Assembly (NCBI RefSeq): GCF_000686705.1
Contig: NZ_KK366004.1
Span: forward strand, 248,001-312,000
Direction of reading: 5' to 3'
From: Clostridium hydrogeniformans DSM 21757
Lineage (GTDB): Bacteria > Bacillota > Clostridia > Clostridiales > Clostridiaceae
DNA: 64,000 nt
The notes under the pieces are model-generated. The model searched no databases, was not told the origin of the DNA, and worked only from the letters and a program-made list of their open reading frames with translations. The translations under genes and the position numbers were made by a program. Every line of letters starts with the position of its first letter. Position 1 is the stretch's first letter. Shown here piece after piece: positions 47,205 to 56,630 of this stretch.

Positions 47205-47447
47205 TCTATGAGAAGAAGAGTACTTTAAGTTTTTTCTTTTAGCGAGTAAGGGCAGAGTGTAAGCCTTATAAGAAGTCTTAAAGGAAGAGAATCTTTGAGA
47301 AGCTTATCTGAAGGTTTTAATTAGTAAGTTAAGTCGCGTTATGGCGTTAGAATATAAAGTGGATTAGTATATTTAAACTAATCAATTTGAGTGGTACCGC
47401 GGATGTAAGTTCGTCTCTTAATTTTTTAAGAGACGAACTTTTTTTAT
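47205..47447 (+). promoter_or_regulatory. T-box riboswitch of argS, specifier AGA (Arg)
   Basis: AGTA at 47219 is followed by stem ACTTTAAG / CTTAAAG, AGCGAG near 47241 and GGCAGAGTGTAAGCC as the distal loop. GAA-G-AGA at 47284-47290 gives the specifier AGA (47288-47290) by the same GAA-G pattern as in gltX. The T-box core GAGTGGTACCGCGG lies at about 47389-47402. A strong terminator (AAGTTCGTCTCTTAA / TTAAGAGACGAACTT plus a long T-run) ends near 47447. Confidence 0.9.
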
Positions 47448-47452
47448 TTTAC

Positions 47453-47558
47453 ATTATAGGGTTTTAAATTTTAAATTTAATTTATACATCTGTCGAAAGA
47501 ATCATAAATGAAAGATATTTTAATGAATAAATTAAGTGTTTATGTAAAAGACTATAAA
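47453..47558 (-). repeat. MITE-like dispersed repeat, copy R6 (reverse orientation)
   Basis: Reverse-complemented, it reads ACTTTATAGTCTTTTACATA, then AACACTTAATTTATTCATTA, then GATGTATAAATTAAATTTAA and ends CCCTATAATG, closely following R2. It lies just after the argS T-box terminator and before argS, so it is part of the antiterminated mRNA leader. The rest of 47559-47693 holds only the argS ribosome site. Confidence 0.78.
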
Positions 47559-47693
47559 GTTAAATTTAGAGGATTAGGAAAGAGTATTTAAAAATAATAA
47601 CTTTAAAAGTTTAGTTTGAATGAGTTCATACTAGAAGGCTTTATTTAAGTTTTAAAAGTTAGAATTTATGTGTAAATATAAGGAGGAATAAAA

Positions 47694-49385
47694 ATGGATT
47701 ATAAAAATCTTGTAGCTAAAAGAATTAGTGAATTTGTAGAGTTAGATGTAGAGACCATAGAAAAACTTTTAGAAATACCACCAAAACCAGAAATGGGGGA
47801 CTATGCATTTCCTTGTTTTCAATTAGCAAAATCTATGAGAAAAGCACCTAACATGATAGCAGAGGAGCTTAAAGGGAAAATAAATAAAGATGGATTTGAG
47901 AAAATAGAAAATTTAGGACCTTATTTAAATTTCTTTATGGATAAGTCTTCTTTTGGTAAAGGAATTATAGAGCTTATATTAAATAAAAAGGAAACATATG
48001 GAGAATCTAATATGGGAGAGGGAAAAACTGTTTGTGTTGAATACTCTTCTCCTAATATAGCGAAGCCATTTCATGTAGGACATTTATTTTCAACAGCTAT
48101 AGGTAATGCTCTATATGCTATAATGAAGTCTCAGGGATATAATACAGTAGGAATAAATCATTTAGGAGACTGGGGAACTCAGTTTGGTAAGCTTATATCA
48201 GCTTATAAAAGATGGGCTGATGAAGAGGCTTTAGAGAAGGAACCTATAAAAGAACTTCTAAGAATATATGTTAAGTTTCATGATGAGGCAGAGAAGGATC
48301 CATCTCTTGAGGATGAGGGAAGAATGTACTTTAAAAAGCTAGAGGATGGAGATAAAGAGGCAGTAGTTTTATGGAATAGATTCAAGGAGCTTTCATTAAA
48401 AGAATTTGATAACGTATATGATATGCTTAATGTTAAGTTTGATTCCCTTGCAGGAGAAGGTTTCTATAATGATAAAATGGAAGCAGTAGTTAAGGAGATA
48501 GATGATAAAGGTCTTCTTGTAGATAGTAATGGAGCTAAGGTTGTAATGCTAGAAGAGTATAATATGCCTCCTTGTATAGTGTTAAAATCTGATGGAGCAA
48601 GTATATATGCTACAAGAGATTTAACAGCAGCTAAATATAGAAAGGATACCTATAACTTTGATAAAAGCATATATGTGGTAGGTAAGGACCAAAAGCTTCA
48701 TTTTAATCAAGTATTTAAGACTCTAGAGCTTATGGGGCATGATTGGGCTAAAGATTGCCACCATGTATCTTTTGGACTTGTTAGATTTGCGGATAAAAAA
48801 CTTTCTACAAGAAAAGGAGATGTAATCCTTCTTGAAGATTTATTAAATGAAGCTATATCTAAGACAAGAGACACAATAAATGAAAAGAATCCAAACCTTG
48901 AGAATAAGGAAGAGGTAGCTAAAAAAGTAGGTATAGGAGCTATAGTATTTACTTATCTTAAGAACTCAAGGGAAAGAGATATGGTGTTTAATTGGGATGA
49001 GATGTTAAGCTTTGATGGAGAAACAGGACCTTATGTTCAATATACTTATGCAAGAGGAAATAGCATATTAAATAAGGCTGGAGAGGTTAATGGAGAAGCT
49101 GATTATAGTAAGCTTACATCAAAGGAAGAGTTTGAACTTGTTAAAACCTTAGAAGGGTTTAATAAATCCATAGTTATGGCTATAGATAAGCTTGAACCAT
49201 CTATAGTTACAAGATACGTAATAGATGTTGCTAAAGCATTTAATAAGTTCTATAATAATCACTCAGTAATCAATGTAGAAGATGAAGGATTAAAGAAGGC
49301 TAGATTAAATATGATAGAGGCTACTTGTCAAGTTATAAAAAATGCATTAAACTTAATAGGTATAGAAACTGTTGAAAAGATGTAA
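47694..49385 (+). CDS. argS: Arginine--tRNA ligase
   Basis: Class I synthetase charging tRNA-Arg (563 aa). The HIGH-like motif is [15 protein letters not shown], there is an [12 protein letters not shown] segment, and the DALR anticodon-binding domain is at the C-terminus ([13 protein letters not shown] onward). The KMSKS-like region is LSTRKGDVI. The N-terminal Add1-type domain covers about residues 1-85. The ATG follows AAGGAGG. Expression is controlled by its own T-box leader. Confidence 0.96.
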   Translation: MDYKNLVAKRISEFVELDVETIEKLLEIPPKPEMGDYAFPCFQLAKSMRKAPNMIAEELKGKINKDGFEKIENLGPYLNFFMDKSSFGKGIIELILNKKETYGESNMGEGKTVCVEYSSPNIAKPFHVGHLFSTAIGNALYAIMKSQGYNTVGINHLGDWGTQFGKLISAYKRWADEEALEKEPIKELLRIYVKFHDEAEKDPSLEDEGRMYFKKLEDGDKEAVVLWNRFKELSLKEFDNVYDMLNVKFDSLAGEGFYNDKMEAVVKEIDDKGLLVDSNGAKVVMLEEYNMPPCIVLKSDGASIYATRDLTAAKYRKDTYNFDKSIYVVGKDQKLHFNQVFKTLELMGHDWAKDCHHVSFGLVRFADKKLSTRKGDVILLEDLLNEAISKTRDTINEKNPNLENKEEVAKKVGIGAIVFTYLKNSRERDMVFNWDEMLSFDGETGPYVQYTYARGNSILNKAGEVNGEADYSKLTSKEEFELVKTLEGFNKSIVMAIDKLEPSIVTRYVIDVAKAFNKFYNNHSVINVEDEGLKKARLNMIEATCQVIKNALNLIGIETVEKM

Positions 49386-49548
49386 TATAAGGAAATTAAA
49401 AAATAGCTAGTAAGTTTATTTATATATTTTGTTTAATAATGAACCAATTATTTATCTAATGTTAATAGTGTATTTTGTAAGATTTTAATGTTTTGTATAG
49501 ACAGAGCAAATATCTTAGACTATGTCTGTTATTTAAGATACCTAAAAT

Positions 49549-49583
49549 AACAATTGGTTATATAGCCAATTGTTATTTTTTAA
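49549..49583 (+). terminator. Terminator after argS
   Basis: The stem AACAATTGG / CCAATTGTT is followed by ATTTTTT. Elsewhere in the 49386-49747 gap nothing further is recognised. Confidence 0.75.
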
Positions 49584-49747
49584 TTTTAAAAAATATTTTA
49601 AGTACTTAAAATATTAAATTTTCAACCCGAAATTCTAATTTAAATATATAATATATAGTAGAGTATAATATATATTTAAATTAGAACTATACTTCCATAA
49701 AGATAAAATTCAATGAGGTTTTAATTTGTTTAAAGGATTGGTAATTA

Positions 49748-50536
49748 ATGATAGTAAAGAATGAGTTAATAGACTTAGAGTTAGATGAGGATATTATTAA
49801 ATCGTATAATTTAAAGAACATTGCATATTTCGATATAGAAGCTAGTAAGACTCAGAATGGAGAAGAGTTTCTATTTGCCATATCTATAGGTCGTTTTTTA
49901 GATAACACCTATAAAGTAACCCAGTATTTTGGAGAGAAAATTAATGAAGAAAAAAAGATAATAATCCTATCTAAGAAAATTTTAGAAAACTATAATATTT
50001 GGAGCACATTTAATGGATTGTCTTTTGATGAACCCTTTCTTATAAAAAGAGGAAAGAAGTATAATGTAATAATAGAGAAACCTAAATATCATATAGATTT
50101 ATATAGAAAGATAAAACCCTATCATAATCTTTTAAATGTTGAAGGGTGCGGCCTTAAAGCCCTAGAAAAGGGGATAGGTATAAATAGAGAAGATTCTTTA
50201 AATGGATATGATTCAAGACTTTTATATGACAAGTATTTAGCAATAAAGGATAATAATATAGCCTTAGATCTTATGAGGCATAATATAGAAGATGTTATAA
50301 GTCTTCCAAGTTTATTTAAATATTTCAGTATAATTAAGGATAAAAATTTAGTTAGGAATGATCTTCTTACAGAAACTCAAAGAAAATCTATAAATAATCT
50401 TTTAAGCAAAAGGAATATTGATTTAAATATTCAATATAACAATATATCTAAGAAATGTGCAGGAAAAATAATATATGGGCTTATAAATAAGAAATTAAAA
50501 GAAGATGATATAGAAACATTAATAAAAAATAGTTAA
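49748..50536 (+). CDS. RNase H-like exonuclease-domain protein (YprB type)
   Basis: A 262-aa protein with a predicted ribonuclease H-fold exonuclease domain (RNase_H_2/YprB group). Acidic positions fit DEDD: D29 and E31 in YFDIEAS, NGLSFDEPFL, YHIDLYRKIKPYH, and the last acidic site in RHNIEDVISLP. A family-type C-terminal stretch GLKALEKGIGINRED is present. It is paralogous to the gene at 53494 across the feo cluster. Substrate is unknown. The start has AAGGATTGG. Confidence 0.8.
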   Translation: MIVKNELIDLELDEDIIKSYNLKNIAYFDIEASKTQNGEEFLFAISIGRFLDNTYKVTQYFGEKINEEKKIIILSKKILENYNIWSTFNGLSFDEPFLIKRGKKYNVIIEKPKYHIDLYRKIKPYHNLLNVEGCGLKALEKGIGINREDSLNGYDSRLLYDKYLAIKDNNIALDLMRHNIEDVISLPSLFKYFSIIKDKNLVRNDLLTETQRKSINNLLSKRNIDLNIQYNNISKKCAGKIIYGLINKKLKEDDIETLIKNS

Positions 50537-50540
50537 ATAA

Positions 50541-50578
50541 AAATGGGACACATAAAGTATGCGTCCCATTTTTTTATT
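50541..50578. terminator. Bidirectional terminator, exonuclease-like gene / feo cluster
   Basis: The stem AAATGGGAC / GTCCCATTT has a longer imperfect inner part and is followed by a T7 run. It lies directly after the stop at 50536 and faces the convergent feo-associated gene. Confidence 0.82.
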
Positions 50579-50581
50579 CAA

Positions 50582-50740
50582 CTATTTTTTATTATTTAAG
50601 TTAATTTTTAATGAGGCTTTAGGGCATGATCCACAACTGCTAGATGAACAATTGCAACCACCATTCTTAGTTTTTCTTATATGTTTATAAAGAATATAAA
50701 CTGCTCCAATTCCTATTAGTCCTGCTATTAAAAATTCCAT
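50582..50740 (-). CDS. FeoB-associated Cys-rich membrane protein
   Basis: A 52-aa protein, beginning MEFLIAGLIGIGAVYILYKH. It has one membrane helix, a basic stretch (IRKTKNGG) and a cysteine cluster (CNCSSSSCGSCP). This is the FeoB-associated small protein family found after feoB in clostridia, presumably binding Fe2+ on the cytosolic side. It starts 14 nt after the feoB stop on the same strand, with AAGGTGTTTTT before the ATG. The gene is too short for most ORF callers. Confidence 0.88.
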   Translation of the reverse strand: MEFLIAGLIGIGAVYILYKHIRKTKNGGCNCSSSSCGSCPKASLKINLNNKK

Positions 50741-50753
50741 AAAAACACCTTCT

Positions 50754-52532
50754 TTAAAAAATTGATATTAGTAAACCACCAAGGTTATATGTTAAGAAGG
50801 ACACTATCCAAGCAAGTGCCAGCTGATAGAATACAGAGAATAGTGCGAATTTACCACCATACTCTTTCTTCATTGCTGCAATAACAGCCATACATGGAGT
50901 ATAAAGAAGTACAAACACCATAAAGGAATAAGCTGATAATGCAGTAAAGGTTTGACCTATAACAGCATCAAGACTTCCACCGTATACAATCTCCATAGTT
51001 GAAACAACACTTTCTTTAGCAACTATACCAGTTAAGATTGATACAGCAGCTTCCCAAGTTCCAAAACCAAGAGGAGCAAATATTGGAGCAAGTACCTTAC
51101 CTATAGATGCAAGTAATCCATCAGATACATCCTCTACATATCCACTTCCACCAAAGTGAGATAGGAACCAAATGATTATAGATAATGCAAAGATTATTGT
51201 TCCAGCCTTTTTGATAAAGCCTTTACCTTTTTCCCAAGTTAGTTTTAATATACTAGTAAGCTCAGGGAACTTATATTCAGGAAGTTCAATTATAAATGGT
51301 TCTTCATCTTTTTTGAACATTGTATTCTTAAATATTAATCCAACTAATAATGCAATAACTATACCTAGGAAGTATAAAGATGCAACTACTAAATCAGAAT
51401 TACTAGGGAAAAATATACCCACAAAAACAGCATACACTGGAAGTCTTGCATTACAAGACATAAGTGGTGCTAAAAGGGCAGTCATTTTTCTATCTTTCTC
51501 GCTTTCAAGAGTTCTTGAAGACATAATTGCAGGAACAGAACATCCGAATCCTATTATAAAAGGAATAAATGCCTTTCCAGAAAGTCCTATCTTCCTCATG
51601 AATCTATCCATTATAAAAGCAACTCTTGCCATATATCCACTATCTTCTAAGAATGATATACAGAAGAATAATGTAAATATTAGAGGAACAAAGGATAGTA
51701 CAGATCCGACACCACCAATGATCCCTTCAACTATTAAAGAAGAAAACCAAGGAGTTGAATTTTCAAGTAAACCTTCAAAGAATCCATTTATAGGACCGTC
51801 TATTGTTTCTTCAAGTAAATCTGTTAGAGGTTGTCCTACCCAAGAGAAAGTAAGCTTAAACATTAATATAATTGCAAGAATAAATATTGGGTAAGCAAGC
51901 CAAGGATTTAAAAGTATTTTATCTATACCCTCAGAAGATTTTTTACTAACTACTTTATTATTATCTTTAACACTATTACTAATTAAGTTGTCTATGAAGT
52001 TATAAGCTTTTTGTTCTGAAGGGAAATGATAATCATTATCATCCTTACCCCAAGAAAAATTCCCTTTGGAAAGGGTTTCTTTTACATCGTCTATTCCTTT
52101 ATTTTTAGTAGCAATTATAGGAATAACTTTAACTTTTAAATTATTTTCAAGAGCTTTAAAATCTATTCTTATACCTTTTTTATCAGCTACATCAGTCATG
52201 TTTAAAAGTAAAAGTATAGGTTTATTAAAGTGTTTAAGTTGAGTTGTTAAATATAGGTTTCTGCTTAAATTAGAAGCATCAACAATATTTATAATTAAAT
52301 CTACATCACCAGTTTCAAGAAAGTTCTTAGAAACTTTTTCTTCATTAGAGAAGGTATCCATGGCATAAATACCAGGCAAGTCCACTATTTTTATATCATT
52401 GCTTAAATATCCTTCTTTCTTTTCTACTGTAACTCCAGGCCAGTTTCCAACATACTGATTTGAGCCTGTTAAGGCATTAAAAAGAGTTGTTTTACCGACA
52501 TTTGGGTTACCTACTAAAGCTGCTGTAATCAT
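50754..52532 (-). CDS. feoB: Ferrous iron transporter FeoB
   Basis: A 592-aa inner membrane Fe2+ transporter. The N-terminal G domain (residues about 1-165) has GNPNVGKTTLFNALTG, DLPGIYAMD and NMTD (G4). The membrane half has Gate/nucleoside-recognition helices: MARVAFIMDRFMRK, GFGCSVPAIMSSRTL, LMSCNARLPVY and KESVVSTMEIVY. It is shorter than the E. coli protein but usual for clostridia. It overlaps feoA as TAATG, so it is coupled. A Fur-type box lies upstream of feoA. Confidence 0.96.
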   Translation of the reverse strand: MITAALVGNPNVGKTTLFNALTGSNQYVGNWPGVTVEKKEGYLSNDIKIVDLPGIYAMDTFSNEEKVSKNFLETGDVDLIINIVDASNLSRNLYLTTQLKHFNKPILLLLNMTDVADKKGIRIDFKALENNLKVKVIPIIATKNKGIDDVKETLSKGNFSWGKDDNDYHFPSEQKAYNFIDNLISNSVKDNNKVVSKKSSEGIDKILLNPWLAYPIFILAIILMFKLTFSWVGQPLTDLLEETIDGPINGFFEGLLENSTPWFSSLIVEGIIGGVGSVLSFVPLIFTLFFCISFLEDSGYMARVAFIMDRFMRKIGLSGKAFIPFIIGFGCSVPAIMSSRTLESEKDRKMTALLAPLMSCNARLPVYAVFVGIFFPSNSDLVVASLYFLGIVIALLVGLIFKNTMFKKDEEPFIIELPEYKFPELTSILKLTWEKGKGFIKKAGTIIFALSIIIWFLSHFGGSGYVEDVSDGLLASIGKVLAPIFAPLGFGTWEAAVSILTGIVAKESVVSTMEIVYGGSLDAVIGQTFTALSAYSFMVFVLLYTPCMAVIAAMKKEYGGKFALFSVFYQLALAWIVSFLTYNLGGLLISIF

Positions 52533-52759
52533 TATTTTCCTCCCTTTACGAATATGTTGGCTGCGTCTTTTGCTCTTAAGGCAACATCAAATCCCCTTAA
52601 ATTAATAATTATAGGATCCCCAAAGGGAGCTTTTCTTTTTAAAGTTACTTCGGTTCCCTCAACACAACCAAGGGCCATAAGTCTTTTAGCTAATTTCTCA
52701 TTTCCTTTAACCATATCTATGCTAGCTCTTTGGCCTAATTGTAAATCATTAATGCACAT
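52532..52759 (-). CDS. feoA: FeoA family protein
   Basis: A 75-aa SH3-like cytosolic partner of FeoB (ASIDMVKGNEKLAKRLMALGCVEGTEVTLKRKAPFGDP). The ATG at 52759 follows GAGGTG with 6-nt spacing. An upstream GTG start would overlap that ribosome site. It is first in the feo transcript, with Fur box and promoter just upstream. Confidence 0.94.
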   Translation of the reverse strand: MCINDLQLGQRASIDMVKGNEKLAKRLMALGCVEGTEVTLKRKAPFGDPIIINLRGFDVALRAKDAANIFVKGGK

Positions 52760-52774
52760 AATTAACACCTCACA

Positions 52775-52791
52775 TTGAAAATCATTTTCAA
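52775..52791 (-). promoter_or_regulatory. Fur-type operator of the feo operon
   Basis: The perfect 17-bp palindrome TTGAAAATCATTTTCAA matches the 7-1-7 Fur box pattern (TGAxAATxATTxTCA). It lies downstream of the promoter and just before the feoA ribosome site. Fur-Fe2+ binding should repress iron uptake. Confidence 0.82.
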
Positions 52792-52795
52792 TTAT

Positions 52796-52825
52796 TATAA
52801 TAATACTATGTTATATAAATGTCAA
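52796..52825 (-). promoter_or_regulatory. feo promoter
   Basis: On the minus strand, TTGACA (52825-52820) is followed after 17 nt by TATTAT, or by TATAAT with a 20-nt spacer. It overlaps the region next to the Fur box. Confidence 0.65.
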
Positions 52826-53120
52826 TAGAATATAGTTTTAGTTAAAAAAATATCAATTGACATTTTTTTTGATTTTAAATAAAAATATTCCGTTTATTGT
52901 TATTAATTTTATATAAATATTAATATGTTTAAACAGAATGAACGATTTTAGAAATATAAATATGTTTATTGGGAGTAGATACAAATAATAATATAAAAAT
53001 CATATTATTATTTCACTATATTATTAAGTAAATTTAAATTTAACCTTTATAAAGGAAAGGGTTTTGCTTTATAATAAATACTAAGAGCTTATTAATTCAT
53101 GTTTTAAAACATATAATAAA

Positions 53121-53350
53121 CTTTATAGGGATTTAAGAAGAACTTTTAACTTATTTATTAAAATTTTATTGAGTTATATTGATTCAACACAGTGTATAAA
53201 TTAAAAATATACTTAGTTTATCTTGTTTTAGCAAGAGGGATAAATTAAGTTTAAAACTTAAAACCCTATAGGGGTTTTACATAAACACTTAACTTATTCC
53301 TTAAAAATATCCTTGATTTATCTTTATTTGGACAGAGGTATAAAGTAACA
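53121..53350 (+). repeat. Compound array of MITE-like repeats (R4, tail fragment, R5)
   Basis: There are three pieces in head-to-tail order: R4 from TTTATAGGGATTTAAGAA (53121-53205), then the right half of another copy (GGATAAATTAAGTTTAAAAC followed by TTAAAACCCTA, to about 53268), then R5 from CTATAGGGGTTTTACATAAA (53265-53348). The last two share CCCTATAGGGG. No gene lies within the 734-nt gap (52760-53493). Confidence 0.75.
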
Positions 53351-53493
53351 TAAATAAAGAATGTTTTTATTAAAGATTTAGTAGAACCTTAAGTTTAAGG
53401 GGTTTCAACTTATATAGAGTAAGAGGATTCATGTGGTTTCTTGAATATGTATAGCTAAAGGATAAAGAATTAAAATAGAAAGAGTGGTTTAAT

Positions 53494-54336
53494 ATGATAA
53501 TTAGAGATAATTCTATTGAGACTAGAGAAGTTTTTATAGAAAATAGCTTAGATATAGGTGGGGAAAATAACCTATTTAAGCAGTCATTATTTTTTGACTT
53601 AGAACATTATGTATATAAAAAACCTATTTGTGTAGGGGTTTTTGGGTGCTGCTATTATGATGAAGATAAGTCTTCTCTAAAGGTCACTCAGTATATGATA
53701 GAGAGCAAAAAAGAAATAAAAAGTATACTTATAATGGCTAGAAGCTATTTTGAGAATATGGCTAATAATATGGGAAAAAAATATATAGTAACATTTTCAG
53801 GAAATAATGATTTTCATGTGATAAAATACCTTTTTAATAAATATAAGATAAATTTTGATTTCGATGAATTTTTTACTGAAATAGACCTTCAAAAGGTATA
53901 TGAAAAAGAGATAAAAGATAACATAGGGCTTAAAGCCTTAGAAAAAAAGTTTGGAATAGTTAGAGAAGGAGAACTTATCAGTGGTTCAAATTTAGCGAAA
54001 ACTTTTAGTAAGATAGTAAAGGATAGAGATTATATAAATAGAATGCCTAGTGAAAAAATTGAAAAAATACTTCTTTATAATGAGCAAGATGTGGTTAACT
54101 TGTTTCATATATATACTAATTGGAATACTTTAAAAATAGAAGAAGATGAATTAGAGGAGAATAATAAGGAAGTAGATACTTCTAATGAGGAAGAAGAAAT
54201 AATTGAAAAAACTTATGAAGAGGATAAAGTAAAAAAATTAGAGGTATTACAAAAAGAGAATGAGGAAAATATAAAAGAAGTAAATAATGATCTTCAATAT
54301 AAATATATAATTGAAGAAAAAGCAGCACAAGATTAA
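53494..54336 (+). CDS. RNase H-like exonuclease-domain protein with acidic tail
   Basis: A 280-aa protein related to the product at 49748. Catalytic-type acids sit in FFDLEHY, TFSGNNDFHVIKYL, EIDLQKVY and YNEQDVVNLFHIY, and it shares the GLKALEKKFGI segment. A strongly charged C-terminal tail of about 60 residues (Glu/Lys/Asn-rich, coiled-coil prone) is an addition. Probable nuclease with an unknown substrate; the acids are only partly conserved, so activity is uncertain. Start after GAAAGAGTGG. Confidence 0.75.
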   Translation: MIIRDNSIETREVFIENSLDIGGENNLFKQSLFFDLEHYVYKKPICVGVFGCCYYDEDKSSLKVTQYMIESKKEIKSILIMARSYFENMANNMGKKYIVTFSGNNDFHVIKYLFNKYKINFDFDEFFTEIDLQKVYEKEIKDNIGLKALEKKFGIVREGELISGSNLAKTFSKIVKDRDYINRMPSEKIEKILLYNEQDVVNLFHIYTNWNTLKIEEDELEENNKEVDTSNEEEEIIEKTYEEDKVKKLEVLQKENEENIKEVNNDLQYKYIIEEKAAQD

Positions 54337-54352
54337 ATAAGTGCTGCTTTTT
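54317..54352. terminator. Bidirectional terminator, exonuclease-like / MBL hydrolase
   Basis: The stem AAAAAGCAGCAC with GTGCTGCTTTTT surrounds a 12-nt loop holding the TAA. It serves both convergent genes. Confidence 0.85.
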
Positions 54353-54355
54353 AAA

Positions 54356-55222
54356 TTATTTTTTCTTTATATTTTTACCATCACTTTCTAGAACTATAGA
54401 TCCAGACTCATCAGTTCTATAGAAAGTAATGTTTTTATTTTTTATTTTAGTTAATGTTTCTTTATGTGGATGACCATAGTCATTTCCTTTTCCTAAGGAA
54501 GCTACAGCTATAGATGGATTTACCTTATCTAAAAATTCTGGAGAACTTGAAGTTGAACTTCCGTGATGTCCAAGCTTTAATACATCGGCTTTTAAATCAA
54601 GATTATTTTGTACCATTTCTTTTTCAGATTCCTTTTCAGCATCACCTGTAAATAAGAATGAGTTATCTCCATTGGTTATCTTAAGTACTGCAGAATAATT
54701 ATTTAAATTATCGTAATCATTCTTTATAGGAGCTAAAAACTCTCCCTTTATGTCATCTCCAAGATCTATTGATTTAGCTCCAAGTTTTGCTACTGTTATT
54801 TTAAGCTTTTTATTTTTAAGAGCTTTTATCATATTTTCATAGGTCTTAGTAGTGTGAGTTTTTTTAGGAGCATAAAACTCTCCTATATCGAAGGTTTCAA
54901 TAATATCAGCCATACCGCCTATGTGATCTTCATGGGGGTGGGTGGCTACAACATAGTCTAACTTACTTATATTAAGGTCTTTTAGGTATTTGATTAACTC
55001 TTTTTTGCTACTTCTAGGACCGGCATCAATTAAAAGATTTTTCTCTCTTCCTTGAACTAACACTGCATCACCTTGGCCCACATCAATATAATGAACTAAA
55101 AGATTGTTTTTAGGTGAAATTTTAGTATTATCTTTATTAGTAGATGGATTTGAACAAGATGTTAATAATAAACTTATAATCAATGTTAGTACAACTAATA
55201 AACTACATTTTAATTTTTTCAT
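54356..55222 (-). CDS. Lipoprotein metallo-beta-lactamase-fold hydrolase (ComEC/Rec2-like)
   Basis: A 288-aa exported protein with a lipoprotein signal (LTLIISLLLTSCSNPS). The MBL-fold domain resembles the ComEC competence nuclease domain. Metal motifs are VATHPHEDHIGG, LFTGDAEKESE, and LGHHGSSTSS with GHPH at the end. Probable extracellular nuclease or phosphodiesterase; the ComEC channel itself is not present. The ATG follows GAAAGGATG. It is monocistronic. Confidence 0.87.
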   Translation of the reverse strand: MKKLKCSLLVVLTLIISLLLTSCSNPSTNKDNTKISPKNNLLVHYIDVGQGDAVLVQGREKNLLIDAGPRSSKKELIKYLKDLNISKLDYVVATHPHEDHIGGMADIIETFDIGEFYAPKKTHTTKTYENMIKALKNKKLKITVAKLGAKSIDLGDDIKGEFLAPIKNDYDNLNNYSAVLKITNGDNSFLFTGDAEKESEKEMVQNNLDLKADVLKLGHHGSSTSSSPEFLDKVNPSIAVASLGKGNDYGHPHKETLTKIKNKNITFYRTDESGSIVLESDGKNIKKK

Positions 55223-55366
55223 TGTGGTATCATCCTTTCTAAAAATATCCCGAAATTAGGTTGTATTGCTATTAAGAAATAATAATTATACAAACATACA
55301 TTCCATATAATTATATTAGAATATAGGTTTATAATCAAGGGAAGAGGTAAGATTTAATTAACAAAT

Positions 55367-55404
55367 AAACCACTATGAAATTAATAAAAGCCATAGTGGT
55401 TTTT
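55367..55404. terminator. Hairpin terminator after plsC
   Basis: An 11-bp stem, AAACCACTATG with CATAGTGGTTT, then TT. The rest of the 55223-55545 gap shows nothing notable. Confidence 0.75.
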
Positions 55405-55545
55405 GTATTAGTAATTAAGTATTAATAATTTTTATACATAAATGTTTCATTAATAAAATTATTTTCATATTATGTAAATATATTACCATAAATTACTCTA
55501 AAGAAACCTTATAGTAAAATGAACTTATAAAATGTAAAATAAATA

Positions 55546-56259
55546 CTACTTTTTATTTTTACTATCTATTATTATATTTCTTACGGTAACAGATAAATTA
55601 CTTATTTCTTCTTTAGATAAATCTTTAGTATATATAGGCTTATTTATAGTAACAATAACATCTGCTTTTCTAACCCTATTATGCTCTTCAAGAGATTTAT
55701 AAGTTCCATTAATAGAGACAGGTATAATAGGGGCTAGGGGTTTTAGAGCGAGTTTCAAACTTCCTTTTTTAAAGTCTAAAACATTATCGCTTTTACTTCT
55801 AGTACCTTCTGGGAAAATAGCCATGGAGTAGCCTTTTTTTATATTTTCTATACCCTCATTCATACTTTTTATAGCTTCACGTACATTTTCTCTATCAAGG
55901 AAAATACTTTTACTTCTTCCCATCCATTTAGATAACACTGGTATTTTAGAAAGTTCTTTTTTTCCTATAAAACCAACTGGTTTATTTATAGCAACTATAA
56001 GTGCTGGAATATCTAATAAGCTTTGGTGGTTTGCCACAAATAGACAAGGTTCATCTATTAAGTTTTCTTGTCCTCTTATCTCTAAATTTATACCTATGGA
56101 TTTAATAGTATGATTTGACCAAAGTAAGGCTGTTTTTTTCACATAATCATAAGCAGCAGCTTCTCCTTTGAATTTTCTTATAAAATTATATTTTATTCCT
56201 TTCATACCCAAAAGAATCATGTAGAAAAAATAGTAAATTCCGTATAGTATTGTAGTCAA
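55546..56259 (-). CDS. plsC: 1-acyl-sn-glycerol-3-phosphate acyltransferase
   Basis: A 237-aa membrane acyltransferase making phosphatidic acid. The catalytic motif is ANHQSLLDIPAL (HxxxxD-type) and the glycerophosphate motif is IFPEGTRSK. It has an N-terminal membrane helix (ILYGIYYFFYMILLGM). The start is TTG after AAAAGGAG. It is monocistronic. It works downstream of fatty acid supply to which the DegV/FakB-type protein also relates. Confidence 0.9.
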   Translation of the reverse strand: MTTILYGIYYFFYMILLGMKGIKYNFIRKFKGEAAAYDYVKKTALLWSNHTIKSIGINLEIRGQENLIDEPCLFVANHQSLLDIPALIVAINKPVGFIGKKELSKIPVLSKWMGRSKSIFLDRENVREAIKSMNEGIENIKKGYSMAIFPEGTRSKSDNVLDFKKGSLKLALKPLAPIIPVSINGTYKSLEEHNRVRKADVIVTINKPIYTKDLSKEEISNLSVTVRNIIIDSKNKK

Positions 56260-56630
56260 AGTATCACTCCTTTTAATGTTTCCTATTTTCTCAATATAAT
56301 TATATCATATTTATATTTCTAATTTTATAATATAACAAAAATCCTGTAGAGATTACCATAGCATTTTAATTATATCTATTAAAAATAGGATGCGGAATTT
56401 TAAGGAAAAGTGAAAGTTTAAGAAGGGGAGTTGTTCTTTATTTGAAATTTAAACATAAAACAACATTCATATAACTAGCTGAAAGTATAGAAAAAGAGTT
56501 ATTAAGAAGAAAATATGCAAGAAATATAAAATTAAACTTGCTAAATTCACAGTTTATTCATTGAAAATAAATCAAAAATATAAGATAATATATAAAATGA
56601 AATTTAATACTAACTAGCTAGGAGGAAAAC
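56260..56630. other. Divergent gap before the P-loop protein
   Basis: No ORF or strong hairpin. A GGAGG site lies directly before the 56631 ATG. No clear promoter motif was found. Confidence 0.4.

Noticed and set aside
51172-51894. 240-codon open frame on the plus strand within feoB
   Set aside because: It is a shadow of feoB in the antisense frame, has no ribosome site and no recognisable domain.
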